DNA of 64,000 nucleotides from Lepidonotus clava (GCA_936440205.1 OW387134.1:19384908-19448907); one strand, 5' to 3'. Counted from the stretch's first letter, positions 39,401-54,400 are shown. The notes: generated by a model not told the origin, from the letters alone. Translations and numbers: made by a program.

Positions 39401-42400
39401 TGCCGGGCAGTGTTTGAAGTGGAAGCGGAATTTGGAGTCGCTGGCACACTGCTTGACGTAGGAGGTGGGGTCGCGGCAGAAGCCCCCCGTGTTATTGTTG
39501 TACTGGAAGTGGTAGGCGTCTTGGAAGGGGCAAGTCACCGGCACACTGTGAGCTGCAAAAGGAATAGAAGTGATATGCATTCGTGAAAAAAGACCTGCAC
39601 ATTCATAGCACTCTGATATGAACTATACAGGTTTGCAATGTGAGAAATGCCTTTGGATCAACCTCAGGAAGAAATGTTTCTTACAAACTGCACGACTATA
39701 ATTAGAAATTAGAGCTAACCTACAGTCTTTTGAGGCAATATAATTTGCTGGCTTATCATGGTTCTGATATGGCAACACAATTAGTTTTTAGTTTATGTTG
39801 CTGACTCAGCACTTGTTTGCAGTTTATTATCACTACGCAAATTCCCTAGTTAAGGCCCACTGACTTTACTGACAAAACGGATTAAATCTGTAAGAAATAT
39901 AATTCTTGGTCGGCCAGCTGCATTTAGAAAAGGCATGCAACTGCCCGTCCATCTCCCACGAGATAACCGTTATTCACAACGGGACACACCCTAGTTATGA
40001 AAAGAAACAAAGGATGATTTATTTTTATGGCCTTGAAAGAACCCACAACAACGCAGCGCTGCCGCTCTATGAAGGCAATTCAATTCGGGGGAGCTGTAGC
40101 GGAGATAATGATGTTTTCCAACCGTTTTGATCCCCGTCCACTAAATTTGATTATAGCACATTTGCCTCTGCGACGATCTCCTACAAGGGCCGTATTTTAT
40201 TGCTAGAATATAAAAATTACTTGAAGACTATATCTTTGATGTTGTGAAACATAGATTAGGACGCATAGAATATACTAATATTCTACTGAGTAAGGCATTT
40301 GGAACTAAGAGACAAAAACAATAATCTCCTACTGCAGATACAGATTAAAATACATGTACCTTCATATATATAATCATGTATATATAAACATTTATGCTCA
40401 ACTGTGATACTATTATAAATGTAGACTAACTGAAATCCTTTCTATTCGTTTGGATATGGAGAGTTATTAGCCTATATATGTAGTGAATTGAAACCACGTT
40501 GTAGTGTAAATACGAATGTTTAAATAATGTACAAAATCCAGCAAGAATCACCTATACCCGATAAGTTATTAAATTGCCTTTACATTTCATATTTACTACA
40601 TAGTCCTATATACATACAGCATTATGTCCTTTTAAGATTAATAGTTGTCCGTTTAAAAGCGATAATACACGGTAGATAGTAAAGTATGCTCCATTCCGAG
40701 GCCAGGGTGCGCGCGGCCGGTAACTAAGCTCGTCCACGGCCGTCCTTTAGATCGCCTATAGTGGGGCGGGCACTGGATGTTCCTAAATTGGATCACCAGG
40801 CAAAAGGTCAGAGGGTGAGACTTCAAATTAGACTGTTACTGGAAGCAAGTTCCAAACATATGGCTGGTTCATTTACTGTATTTATTCTCGCATAAGGTAA
40901 AGACGCCTACCTTTAAAAAGATACTCAAAACCTGTCATACGCGGTTACACTGGAAAGACCTTATTTGAATCTAATCATACAGGTACAGAACACCGGCAAA
41001 ACGTACAACAAATTAAAGGTCCTGTAATGTAACAATATTATTGAGTATTGACAGAATCAGTAATTTCAGAGTTTTGGAAAAGGTAAAGGTAATTTAAATA
41101 TTTCTTTACAATTGAAAAAACACTACGCCTATAATTATTCTCTATAGGTTGTAGGGGATTTTCTGCTCAGCAGCTGGGGAAAACTAGGAGAACCTCTTGA
41201 CTTGGATAACCTGTGACTATGATGGACAGTGACGGACTAAAATATCTGAGGTAGTTAATATTCCCAGGAAAGCCCTTAAACTCTTCTATAAATACAGCAG
41301 ATGGTCTGTTTGCTATCGTCTTTGAAACGCCTTCCGAAGTTCGTGACCTTGTGGCCCTTTTTGGCCGTGAAATTACATGCGTTTTGGTTCCATATTGTAT
41401 AGAAAGACAGCACACGGGGCGGTTTGATCTATGAAAATTGTCGGCGCGCCCAGCCACCCGTACCGATTTCATGGCTCGCGGGTTATTTTTAAAAGATCCC
41501 GGGAGCCATATGTGGCCGTAGACAGCTCCCATTCAGAGAAGGGATACAGTGGCCGAGCCGAGCGTCACACGAACAGATGACCTGCCCGGCCAAATCCAGG
41601 CTTGATGGAGTGCGCGTAGGCACCCTCTTTTATCTGTAGGAATCAGGGGCATATGAAGGGGAGAAAATTAGGTAGCCAAGGCAAGGGGATTCCTACAGGG
41701 TCTTTTCCCACCCACCGCCGAGCTGAATTGCAGGTAGACCCAGTGGCCACCGGGTCCTATTGCCTCACAATAGCCTCGCCGACTTTTGATCCCCAGGTGC
41801 GGTCCATAGCCGCTGGGGTCTCTTATTATAAGGCCACGCTAATTTCAATTTTATTAAAAGTATAGATTCCTGTTGGCGCTAGTTCAAAGGCACTGGCCTG
41901 TGATCAGTGAAGGGTGTTTGTGATAGGTGCTTCTCATCAGTAGCCCTAGATAGACTGCCGCACCGCCAATGCCTTCGCCATCACTACGCCACATCAAAGA
42001 GTCCCCCCAAGAAGTAGTCCCGGCGAGGACTAGCACAGGCTTTCATTAGGGTCTTAGGCTGTGCGGGCAGAGATACCTCTTTATACCTCTCAGCCGACAG
42101 GCAACATCTGAGACGCTTCTGCGCATGCCTGGAGATAGCCAGCTTTGTGCGCGCGCAGGCGGGCTTGTCACGTGACGGAGAAAATGAAGGCGGACACAAT
42201 GTGACCGAGACATTCTTTACGTTTGCCTCGCTTTCCTTCCTTGGGATTGAATTTTGAACTTGATTTTCCGGTGATACAAAGACCTCCGATGGGAGCCAAC
42301 CGAGCGGAAGTTGGCTTTGAAATACAACATTAGAAACGCAATCAAAAGCTGTTGTCGAAAGGGGCAATTTAAACGACAGAAATGACTGATTTGTCTTTCG

Positions 42401-45400
42401 TATTCTGCTTTCGATATGGAGTAGAAATTGTCTATGGATAGCATTTTTCGAAAAAATGCTTTGATACTGCAATTGTTTCCTTAGAAATCGCTATAGAATA
42501 AATGACGGTAATGAATACGTGTTTTAATCTATGTATTATCCACTAATAGGACGTGTCATTTTGTTCGATTGTAATTCATTTCTTACATTAAAGAGAGATC
42601 AGGATCCTTCTTGACATCATTACATCTATTATATGAAATTGAAATTCCTGATCAAAGTAAACAATCTCAGTGGCTAAAAATGATCAGGTAAATGGAATGG
42701 ATAAATACATGTACTCAGTGAAAATGTATAGTGTTAGATCTGAGAGCCATCAGGTTGATAACCTTTATAAGCCATATGAAGACTATCCAAGACTATTGCA
42801 AATAAGTGTAACCTTGTAACTATCATCCGATCTCCAGACATTGAATGAGACTGGGCAAAGAATGCGGCCAATGTCATCCAGGACAAAAGGTGAGTGTGTT
42901 GTGTGTGAGAGGTGCACGTACACGCTGAGACGTAGTGGATAGGGCTGGCGGGATCCTATAATGAAGCACGGGGCTGGGGTGGGCGCCGGGAGGACACAGG
43001 CGCCTATCGGGTGAGAGAGAGGCTGGAGGCTGAAGGGCGGGGATCCCCCACCCTGGAGGAGATTACCACCTGTAAGGCTATATTTCAGGGTCGGGGTGTC
43101 ACCCGGGGGCCAGGGCCAAATCTCTTTCCAATTAGACTGTGGCATTACTCGTGGGCGCGGCCCGTCGCGGGCGTCGGGCAGATCGGACCTCTCGGTGGGC
43201 CCGTTGTCTCCCGCCCCTGAGGTATACCCAACTTGTTGCAAACCACAGCCTTGTTTTCTTTCAGGAAAAGATAAGAGCGAGGTCACAATCGCCGAAGTGA
43301 CTATTTCCTCTACTGTTTTAACGGTCCGCTCTCGAACAGACGGTAAAACATTAAATTGTGTAATACCAAGAATTGTTGGCGTTATGTCTAAGGAGAAGTT
43401 ACAGAATGACGTAGATGAGGTCACGAAATTCATTGATGTAGAGGGGCCACGTGATCTGGTGATCTTATGAACACGTATTGCCATGGTCATATTACATTTT
43501 GATATAAGTATACACGGACTGCACGCTTATGCAGGATAGACGTAAATATAGACATTTTTTATGTACTTCAAAATCAGGACTTATCAAAATGTTTTAATGG
43601 CCATCAATATATTTATAAGCCAATGATGTATGTCCTATCTGAGAATTGCCATGCCAAAAGTATAACGTTATTATAGGAAAACGTCCAAATGTACCCCTCA
43701 CCTGATATCTGAACAAACAAAGCATTACATAACTTGATGCTACCTAACGTTATGGATCATTAAACAAGTTGGTGCGTTTTTATATTTAGTAAAATACAAA
43801 ACAAAATGAAGTGCTTTACACTTTGCACCCTTTATTGCGACTTGGTGGGTGTGGGGATAGACAGAGGACCACTAAGCCTCCCCGACGTGACATGCACACA
43901 TGCTTCTCCTCGCGGCCCCTACCTTTCATGCTCATCATGTACACCTGACCTCATTATCTCATTGAGCAGTTGTTTGGCGCCGGCGCCATTATTCCCATTA
44001 TGGGGGCTTGTCTTTGGCCTCCAGCACGATAGCCCCTTACATAAACACCCTCCACGGCCGGGCCAATTTCCCCCTCCCCTACTCCAGCCGCTGCCCACTT
44101 TCTATCGGGGTGCTTGGAGACAGGGTCATAGCAGCAGGAGCAGCAGCACACGATGATTTGGGTCCCCGGGGAGAGGGGGATGTCCCGTAAGTCTTAGAGA
44201 AACTGTCAGGAACATGCCGCGCATAATCGGCGCCCGGCCGGCCACCCCCGCGCCGGGCCGGTGCTGGTCATTCACTCCACTCCAGGGCTGCTCCTCCTGC
44301 TGACCAGTCCACCCCGTCCTCACTGTGGCCGCCAAGTGCAAAAAAAGCCAATCGATCTTTTTATAGATTTCTACAGAAAGTCAGGACAAATGGCTGTAGA
44401 TTTGATCTCATCTTGTATAAGCAGCTGAAAAAGGGGTACAATATGAACATACGTGCGTCAAGATGCGTCAAGATGCCAGTTTTATGTGAAGGGTGTATAT
44501 CATTTCTATAGACAGTAAAATTGTATATTATACGAGTTCGAGGTGATCGATGGTTAGAATTGATGATCGGTTTGAGAAACCGAAGAGCTCCGGTTGTTCG
44601 ATTTTACTGAAAGAACTCGATTTTAGATATAAACTTAGCTTTTAGTAAGACATGCCCATGACATGCCTTCACCCCTTTACCCTCTTCACCCCCTTTCACT
44701 CATACAACAGGTCTAGTTTCCTAGCATGAGCTTTGCCCTAGCTTTGTTCCCCTGCACTGTTCACCCTTTTACCCTAGCTTTGCCCTAGCTATGTGCTCCT
44801 TTGCCCTTTTCACCTCTCTGCCCTAGCTTTGCCCCTTCACCCTCTTTACCCATTTGTCCGAGCTTTGCCCCACCTGTGCCCCAGCTATACCTTAGCTTAA
44901 TTGGCTCTAGCTTTGCCCCTTCATTCACTTCAACCCCTTATCCCCATACAGTCTTCACTCTCCAATCAACAAGAAAAACATATGGGAATTCCCACTTCCA
45001 TATAAGGAACATTTCATGATGACATCATCTGTCCACTCTTCGCCACAGTTGGGCTTTTTTCACAAAAAGTCCCCCCCCCCCATTGAAATCCTATACTAAA
45101 ACTCAGACTCTCCAAGCAGATCGCTAACGCATAGATTCCAATATGGCCACACCCAGTGGGGAAGGGGGCATTCCTGACCCAGTTTCAGTCTATTTTTAGA
45201 ATATCATTATGATGTCATCCAATCAATCTCTAATCAGAATTTGGTCTGTATGAAAAATTTTCAATTCCTATTGTACTGACGCGGGTGGCCAGTCCATGTT
45301 TGGGCAGCCAAGCGTGAGCTTTAGAAGCGCACATGTAAGCCATGTTTCACTTTGTCAAATAGTGGAATGGGAGAGGAGTCACGGTGTGACATACTACTCT

Positions 45401-48400
45401 AAAAGAGCGTGTTCTGCTCTCAGTCAGAGTTTGCTGTAATGCTGTGTGAGTAAGATCCTGGAAAGGTTGGACCTTTAATCTGCAGTCTTGGTTCTGGATA
45501 GAGGCATAGAGGTCGTGTAAGAGCACGGAGCATTGACTGAATGTGTTTGAGGGGACTCTTACCTCGGGACTGATCATGGTCAATCGAGTTCTTGTCCCAG
45601 AACGACTATACATTGGATAATAAACAAACAAAATCCTTTGACACGAGTGTTCACGTCTTACATGATGTGGGAACTATAATTATGTATTGGGCGACTGCAG
45701 TCAACGAGGAGGAGACTGCGAATGGAGCTAGCTATTATCTATAAAACTAAGTACGACTTTACGCACCCTATCATTAACAGATAATTAACCTTCTATAGTT
45801 CACTATAGAGATCCTATGTTAAAACCTACACTTTCCGAATGACCTTATCCCCCTAGTGAGAGATCGAGGAACTAACATATTTTCAATATGGCCACCCCCA
45901 GTGGGAAAAGGGATATCCCAAATCTATTTATAGAATTTCTATAATGACATCATCCGTCCACTCGCCAAGCATAATGGAGCTTTTCAGAGGATACCCTTTG
46001 CCATAGTAAACCTATGCTAAACTACAATCTCCAAGCAGATTTTTAGTCTAAACTGACAAACGGTCAAAACCTACTTCGCTGGGAACCAGCGAGACGCCAT
46101 TCTAGCCATGTTTATATAATGGAAAGTTATCAGCCTTTTCTGATGACTGCTTACTCCGATTTATCGAGAGCTCGACTGGATCGCATGGCGATCCGGAGAA
46201 CAAGCATGTGTTTTGAGAAAAAGTCCTATTTTTACATCTTTATAGAGTTAATGGATCAATCCAGATTTATAAAGATCGTATCTAACAGATAGCCAATTTC
46301 CGATAATTTCTAAATATAACTTCTCTACATTGAAAATGTCAGGAGGAAACTTTTTTTCAACTCAAGATTCATAATTATAGTTAACAACATAGCATAGTTC
46401 TTCTGGATTCAATTCCGTGTAACAACATGTGTACGGCCATACATTTAATAATGACGATTAACCTCAACCATCAACCAGAGTATAATTAATTGCAACTTAT
46501 CAAGTCCACCTTCCTTATTTCAAAAATAAAATGTCCTATTACTTTTGTTGGGGTATTTTGTATTGTAAGCTTCGCCAAGTAGGCTAATGTTATTAATGAA
46601 ATATATCATAATTATCATGTACTGACCAGGGTTGCGAATGCATTCATTTTATTGTACTGTTTTACACCCAAGGGCCTTTCTCGAAGCAATCAATGCATTT
46701 ATGATAGCATGTTTAACATAGCAAAAACTGCCCATTGCTATGTGGAGGGTTAGCATTAAAAAAAACTATACATGTACATGTATTCCAAGTCTTTAACTCT
46801 CTCATACGCTAAGCTAACATAGATTCAGGGGGGAAAAACACACAATTTGTACCCCTTTTTACTGTCTTTTTGTTATCACATTGTATGTTAGGTGGAGATG
46901 CGCTTGCCATGTGTGCCGACTCCATATTGTCTCAGGCGCCGCCTTAAGTGTCCGTGTTTACCGCGCCCTTCCGCGCCATAACTCAACCAAAACACACCGT
47001 TTCCATTCGGCTGCGGTTGCCATGGAAATCGAAAGGCGCTGATGGTGGACATCGACTGCCAATCCCCCAGCCCCTGGCCTTACCGCCTTATTCGGCCAAT
47101 GTTTGTCATTGTTGATCCACTCTAGTAGCTCCCTAGGTCTCCCACGACCGTCGCCTCCGCTTCTCACGGGCGATAAATGGTGGCCAACCCCCATTTGATT
47201 GCCGTGTACGTTTGGCTACGTTCATTCATCCACATAGGCTGCGTTGGCCTTGTTGTGCTGGCATCTGCTGGCCGGCTCCACCACCTCGGCTGACCCCCCG
47301 CCGCCGCCAAGTATTGGCTTATTTCTACATCAACGGCCTGCTAACGACATTTGGCCCTGGGAGCAGGGCCGTAATTCAGGGCGGGTGGGGGTTGATACCC
47401 ATGTGTCGGGCCGTCATCCGCCGCCCGGCGCCACATGCCGCTCTATTGGCCTCGTGTGTTCTAGTTATATTGGTACAAATAGGATTACATACGTAAGGCT
47501 TATAGAGACATGACTCTATATTGGACCACTGGGGAACGGACAGGAAATTCTGACAGCTGGCGATATCAGGATATCAATAACCAATAGGGATATGAGTGAG
47601 TGTTGTTCAACAGAGATATACTCGATATCGGTAATATCTATGTAGGATAATAGAATAAGCTTGAGTAATTGTCATTGTTTTGTGGGTGTGGAATGTAAAG
47701 AATTTCACAGAGAAACTAAAATATCATACAGTCATGTTAATAAGGCGAAATTAAGAGAGAGAAGGCTACGCACGTACAAGAGGTATTTGAAAAGGCCACT
47801 ATCTATATAGATGTGTTAAGCTTTGGGAGTTGCTCAATGTGAACACTCAGAAGGCAACCACAAAGGTAAAGTTCAAGAAGTTAATCAAGCAAATTTGCAT
47901 GTCCAAATGATGTAAACTGAAATCATACGGTCATTCTCATTCACTCATATCATATCGTATAAAATATAATTCCATGTGCTGCTGAAAGAACATGTATTTA
48001 CGTGAAGCTGTCGATAAATCTTTTCTAAAAAAGATCTTTTAGCTTGCTGTTGCAATTTGACACCTATGCGTTTCTAATCTGAAGCCTTCATACAATCCAC
48101 TGAAAACAATCCTTTTATGGTATTGAATGGAGCAGTGGAATGTACCTACAAGGCACACACACATTCAATGTGCACATCTCTAAGCTGCAAAGCATATAAG
48201 GTATCAGGTATAATATGAGAAGGGATCATCTATGTGATATTTTCTTTTAATCATATTTATCTTGTTTGGAATACAATATCTCAACAGAATCAATAATTAT
48301 ATTGCAAAGTCACATTTAAGTGAAAATGTAAAGAAGGGTAGGATCACATGAGAGAAGTATGCAAAACCGATCATATTCACTGAAGTATCAAGGTAAAAAC

Positions 48401-51400
48401 TTATGTATATGAACCTCTTGAATTTAATGAGAAATATGATCCATCATTGTAACCCTTAACTCTGGCTTGTTCATGAAAAGATATCTGGGTTTATTATAAC
48501 TTATTTCTGTTGATACGTTATCCGGATAAAAAATTCTTCTAATCGGAGGTAAATGGAATGAAAACAGGCAATCACCTGCGCTGATACTGAGTGTTTTGTT
48601 CTGTATTTTGGCAATAGTTCCACAAACACCTAACTTTATGGCACACAAATAATTATATTCGTTAAACTGGATGGTGTATACTATCTGTAGCTTCGAGCAG
48701 AGTTTAATTCTGTAAGCTAAGCCAGGGTTTTTAAGTTAGAGAATTGCAATGCTTTAATATACACAATGGGAAATGAGGCAATTTGAGAAAATGAAGCTGA
48801 GTAAAAGGTTCAGCAGAACTAGAAAAAGAGGAGTATTATAAACCCATCCCACTGCGTTGGCATTTTAGGCTTTAAGATCTCGCAACCGATAAGGTATAAA
48901 CATGATTCCCTCACGATTCATATAGACTTCATTTGGAACTGATATGGACCTTTTTTCGAGAGCATGCATATTACTATAATGCAAACAATACCAGAGTATC
49001 CAATCGCCAGCAATGTTGCACGAAACCTATCTTTTTTAAACAATGTTTGCCAAGAGGATTTTGCGTTCAATAACAAACGAGGGTTTTACTCATCTAATGG
49101 AAAGCCAGTTGATAGAGAGAAAACAAGGACCTTATCACAGAGGTCGGTGGCCCTCGGCCAAGTCACTGATGCTGGCTAACATACATAAGACATACCCGTA
49201 ATGGATTCCTGACAAAAAAAGGCCTATGCTATTCTCCTATTACCTCTGGTACATCCGTAGGGAGATAGATACCCATCACCTGCACAAAGCCGACTCAGAA
49301 GCCTATTGTAGTCAGTTATATGAGGTCTCTCCTGCCTTTCTCATCCGTTCTGTCTACTCATCGTTATCTTTACTTTCACGAGAGGAAGATGGGAAATGCG
49401 TGTTTTTACAAAATACTTAGGGGGAAGATACTCCTCATTCTACTATCAGATTGTGGACATGTATATTGATCTGCTCAGACCCACCAAACACGATCTTCTA
49501 AGCAAAAATAATTTATTAATGAACTAGACATGGCCTGGGGGTAGGTTGATGTTGGACTGTCTGAGAGTGCAATCCTTACGACCACCAAGGTTTGTCTAGT
49601 ATACAGGGAGCTCCTCAAGCTGTGTGCGGTATCAGAGGGCAGCCCGGCTGGAGCAGCTCCTCCGCCCACACTCAGAGGACACTCGGCCAGCCGAGCGACT
49701 CAAATTCCAGTCGAAAAAGCTTGTCAAACAGAACGCAGCCCGTCCGTCCGGGCGTGTAGGAGCAGGGGGCAGCTCGGGGAGGAGGAGGAGTGGAGAGAGG
49801 TTGAGGAGAAAAGGAGGCGACCAGCAACTCTGGGTTTCGGGTGGCTTTCAAGCAATTGCGAGTAGGGGCGCCGAGCGACTCAGGAGCTGCTCACTGGGGA
49901 GGGGGCGTCCCTTCTATAGCGTGCAAGTAACAGGAGGATCAATGTAGTGAGGAGTGATTGTGGCTTGGTGTTGGCCAACCGAGCAGCTCCGTGTCAAGGG
50001 GACAGATCCATCATAAGAGCAGCTTGCCACCCCCGACCTCCCCACCCTACCCCGACCTCCTCCCAGCCACCATCCCATCCCCTCTCCCTGGCCGCTCCCA
50101 CAACAACCACTCTGCTTGCAGGAAATAAAAAATCGCCCCGGGACGAGAGATATGAAAACCAAGCCGACGCGCGCGACAGTGTCGACTGCCACAGAGGACG
50201 TAAACTGGGGAAAGGGGGCAGTCGGCCTGGTCCATCGTGTAGGACAAGGTACACACGAGGGTAACGGCACACCCCAACATGTCATTGTGGTCCCACAGAG
50301 CCAGACGGGACGTCTCGACTACTGAAGGACCATGTACACAGACTTCACTGCATGTCTTTGGTCTGCGCCCACTGAGGGCCTCCGGTCTGTGATGGGAGTC
50401 AGTCTCCATGCATAGAAGATGGTTTGGTATAATATTACTTGGAAAACATGTCCCATATATCCGATATTATAGTATATAGGAGAAAACTATATAAGAATAC
50501 TATAGCATTGCCTATTTGCGCGACGTTGCGTCAATTGGCTCCACTATTTATGCGACAATATCGCCTGAATTAATGTCAGTGTGTGTGACAATGTATACTT
50601 GTGTGAGTAGTATACAGAAATGGGAAATTGAAGCGAGGTTACGTGCACATGTGTCTTCACACGACAAGATCGCATAGGAAAATGTGTTGTGTATGTGACA
50701 ATGTATGAATACACAGAGAGAGGAATTTGATGCTTATCGCGTACGTTGTTTAACTTATATAAGCGACGTCGCCTATACACTGTAACTAGTAAAAACGGAG
50801 TCGCCTGTATGGCTAGTTTATTGGGAGCAGCCTGTACATGCGACGTTGCCTAGATAGGCTCCATTATTTACGCAACAATATCGCGTGAATTGATTTCATT
50901 GTATATGCGACAATTTGTAATGTTGTGAGTAGTATAGTTAAATGGGACTCTGAAGGTTGTCACCTACACAGGCGACGTCGTGTATGCACTGTCTCTGACA
51001 TCAGCGATATCGCGTACACGACTTCGGGTGTGTAACCGGTTCGGATAAGGTGACATTCAATGTTTAAAATGAAGGGAGCGGATGGCAATACTACTTCGTC
51101 CTCCCTGTACATGAGTGTATTGTGCAGGTAATCTTTGACACCTACTTGTACTTCACATTGGTATGACGTTGTATCTATCTTAGCATAATACAATTTTCAT
51201 ATTCTAATATCATGAGAGATGAAATTATCTAACAGTATCTATACCAGTTACAAACGTGTGGTAGTTTTCTAGCAAACTAACTGTTTCCTATTTTCAGTAA
51301 CCCAGCGGAGTGGACAACAGGAATAAACAAGATCTAGGGTCCCTCCCACTTTATTCGCGGTGGTCTCTGGTCAGAGGGCCATCAGCCAATCCCCGGGGTG

Positions 51401-54400
51401 GGAATATGGGCAGGGCGAGCCAACACAGTGAGGGCATTTGTTATTTCCTCCACAGATTTATAGACAACTGCAGAGGCGGATTTTTGTTTTACTTCTCCTT
51501 TTCAAGTGGTCCCTAGCTGTTTTACACATCATGTTGTAACAACGAGCTATGGGCCGATTTCATGTGGCTCCCCACTAGTGTTGTAGGTCCGAAATAATGT
51601 GTTGGGAAATGGATTCCAATGGCGTCAGACGGTAAGTGATATTCCAGTTCAGGGTTCACTGTACAAAATTATTAAAAGGTGTATACTCAATTTCAGAATT
51701 ACTGTAGAAGGCTAGACACTTTTATTGAGAGGGTATATAAATCATTGTGCTATGTATCAGTCATAGAAATATCTGGCATGTGCGTGTGTTATGTCACCGA
51801 TTCAGAACTGGCGTTTTTTAAATTAGCACCTCACGCAGCGTTATATCAGTCTAAATTGCTTAGATGAATGACCAGACTGCAATTTGTTTTATATCACAGC
51901 ATCTTCTTGTATCCTCTCTTATTCCAATATGTCTAGCACGGCCATGTAAAAGGACGGATCCCCTCGCCACACCAACATAAAGTGGCCGGGGAGAACCAGA
52001 TTGAGTTTGTATCGTTGGTGTGACCAATTATTGTCAGCGCGTCTTCATCAAGGCTTCCTAATGGCGACACCACCTCTGGGGCCGTCACTTTAGCTGGGAC
52101 CTTTTAATAGTCTCATCATCACCAACACTGCCTATACGTCGTCCTCTTCTGGGGGCTTTAGTGTGGGCAAACATCAGCAGATCCACCATGAAATCAAAGT
52201 CTAGCGGGGCTAAGTCGTGACTTGATGCATTAATTATATCTAAGGAGGAGTGGTGAGCAGTGATAGGACAATGAATGTATATCTGGTCAGGCGTCAAAGC
52301 CCTGGGGCCTTATCTCTTTACACCTGATTAGGTCGGCCCGAGCCTGGCAAGCCAAGGAGGCCAAGCTGAAATAGTGGTATTCGCCGAGCTCCCAGCGGTA
52401 TACAACCACGCCGAGTACGGAGTCTCCGGGTGTCAGTGAAGTTTGGGAAGCTGCAGGTCCCTGAACGTCACGTTCTACACGCGTGCAAGAGACACTTAAA
52501 AGATCAGCACGCTTATTCTTAGACGGGCCGTAATATCTTGGCTTAACGTAGGCAGGAAAAATGATTAGGTTTTATATCCAGGAGGATACCAATGTACCAT
52601 CACGGAAGCGAATATGGCGACCTGCACTAGAGGTGTGGCCAAACGCCTGTACTCATTGTATGGTGTAAATATGGCTCCACTTTATGAATAACTGGAATAG
52701 AATTAAACATCTCTTTCAAAGAATTCATCATATCCTTCAAGTGGCACAAGTAGACACAAAACCACTCAGGATTTGAAATAATTAATGCTGTTTTGCAGTG
52801 TTAAGATTGCTCAGAATGGGACCTAGTTTTCTGATTTACGCATTGCGTGGGAACTACAGTAAAAGCAAACATGAAACTTCTCCATCAGTTTTTTACCCTA
52901 AAATCGATAGCAAAGTTTATCTCAGTGTTTGCTTTGAGATCCAGTAATCAGATTATTTTACCTTTACAAAATGGTTAATATAATTCATTTTGTTACAAAA
53001 AGTAAAGAATCATAAGTTCTATTCACAATAAGCGGAATATTCACACCGTACATTTATGCCGGATAGCGCGACTGTAGCCGTCTAGAGTCTTTGTGAAAAC
53101 ACATGAAGACAAAGTGTTCCTCGTAGTTTTGTCCCTGACGCTGTATTCACCTTTCGGCGACGGCCGATATGGAAACAACGTTTTATAATCACGGATATTT
53201 CAACGCCACGTTTGTGAGCATTATGAATCTAACGGAGAGAATTCGTTTTTGACATCTTATGTTCTAGTTCAGACTTATAGAATTGTAATGATTTTTTCCC
53301 GTTACCCACTGTGGTATGCTTTGTTGATGCTAACTTTAAACTAGAATTTCTGAGAGTCATAAAATATGTATATATATTTAGATAGTAAGTTAAGACTAAA
53401 CACTCCTTTTGTTCATCATACCTCAAGGAACAAGACTGTGTTGAGAGTTGTGTATTTCTTCGTCTAAATGAGCGTTCTAAAAAGAATTGCAAATCTCCCA
53501 ACTTGAAGAGCAGAAAGTAAAAAAGAAATCATATAATGGGCAATAGGGATAATTCTGCTGTCTGTTGTTCAGAGGATCTTTAAACTAAAGGTTAGTGCAT
53601 CCAGTAGAATGAGATAATTAGATACTCAATCAAGTAAATGTCAATGATTGGATGAACTATAATGTAACACAATTTCCTTAATTAGATTAACTACCACAAT
53701 AGGTTTAATTAACGCGAATACGCCAGAACAATATTATACCGTCAGATCCCCGTCTCTCTCCTCGGAGGGCAGGTTCTGTATAAGGTAATCCCAGGTTAAC
53801 GTATCCTTTCACTTAAGTGATTGCTTTCCTAAACTCAAAAAAGGATTGTACCTGGGAAACGAAACGTGATTATAAAAGCATACATGGTTTAGCTATTACA
53901 TATTATGATCTCAGCTATTGTAGCAGCAGTAATTCAATTCTCTGATCAAATGAATTTCCCTCTCCCTAGCAGATATCCGAGAAGAAGGGCATATTCCACT
54001 CTAATACTGCAAAGTTTTGTTAAATGCATGAAACTGGACTGGAACACTAACTCTGATTATCAATAATCTGGAAGCTTTATTCTTATCTCCTGTGAATCAT
54101 TTCATTTGCCTTAACATTTTCCTTCGTGAAAATATCACACACTTCTTTAAGGGCGACTTTCCTTTTGAGACTGTGGGAATATGCGTCCTGTAGTCCTGAG
54201 AGTTGACAGACGTTATGCGTTTCTCGGCTTTTTTTTGTCTGTTCATAACATACACAACTACAATTTATGCAACCAGTATCAATTGTAAACTCTGTAGGTA
54301 TCCTGACTCTGTGAAAGATGTTACGGAAATATTTCCATCAACACATTCATCATAAAAGAGGGTAGGAAACCATTCATGATAATTATCACACTATATTCAA

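Noticed and set aside
41984-42472. Minus-strand 162-codon frame in intron 1
   Set aside because: Same strand as the gene, but it cannot be spliced in because the flanking exons already join in phase, and it lacks the family's cysteine pattern.
42783-43490. Minus-strand 235-codon frame
   Set aside because: No domain character and no splice links to the gene. The middle is GC-rich island DNA, where open frames occur on both strands.
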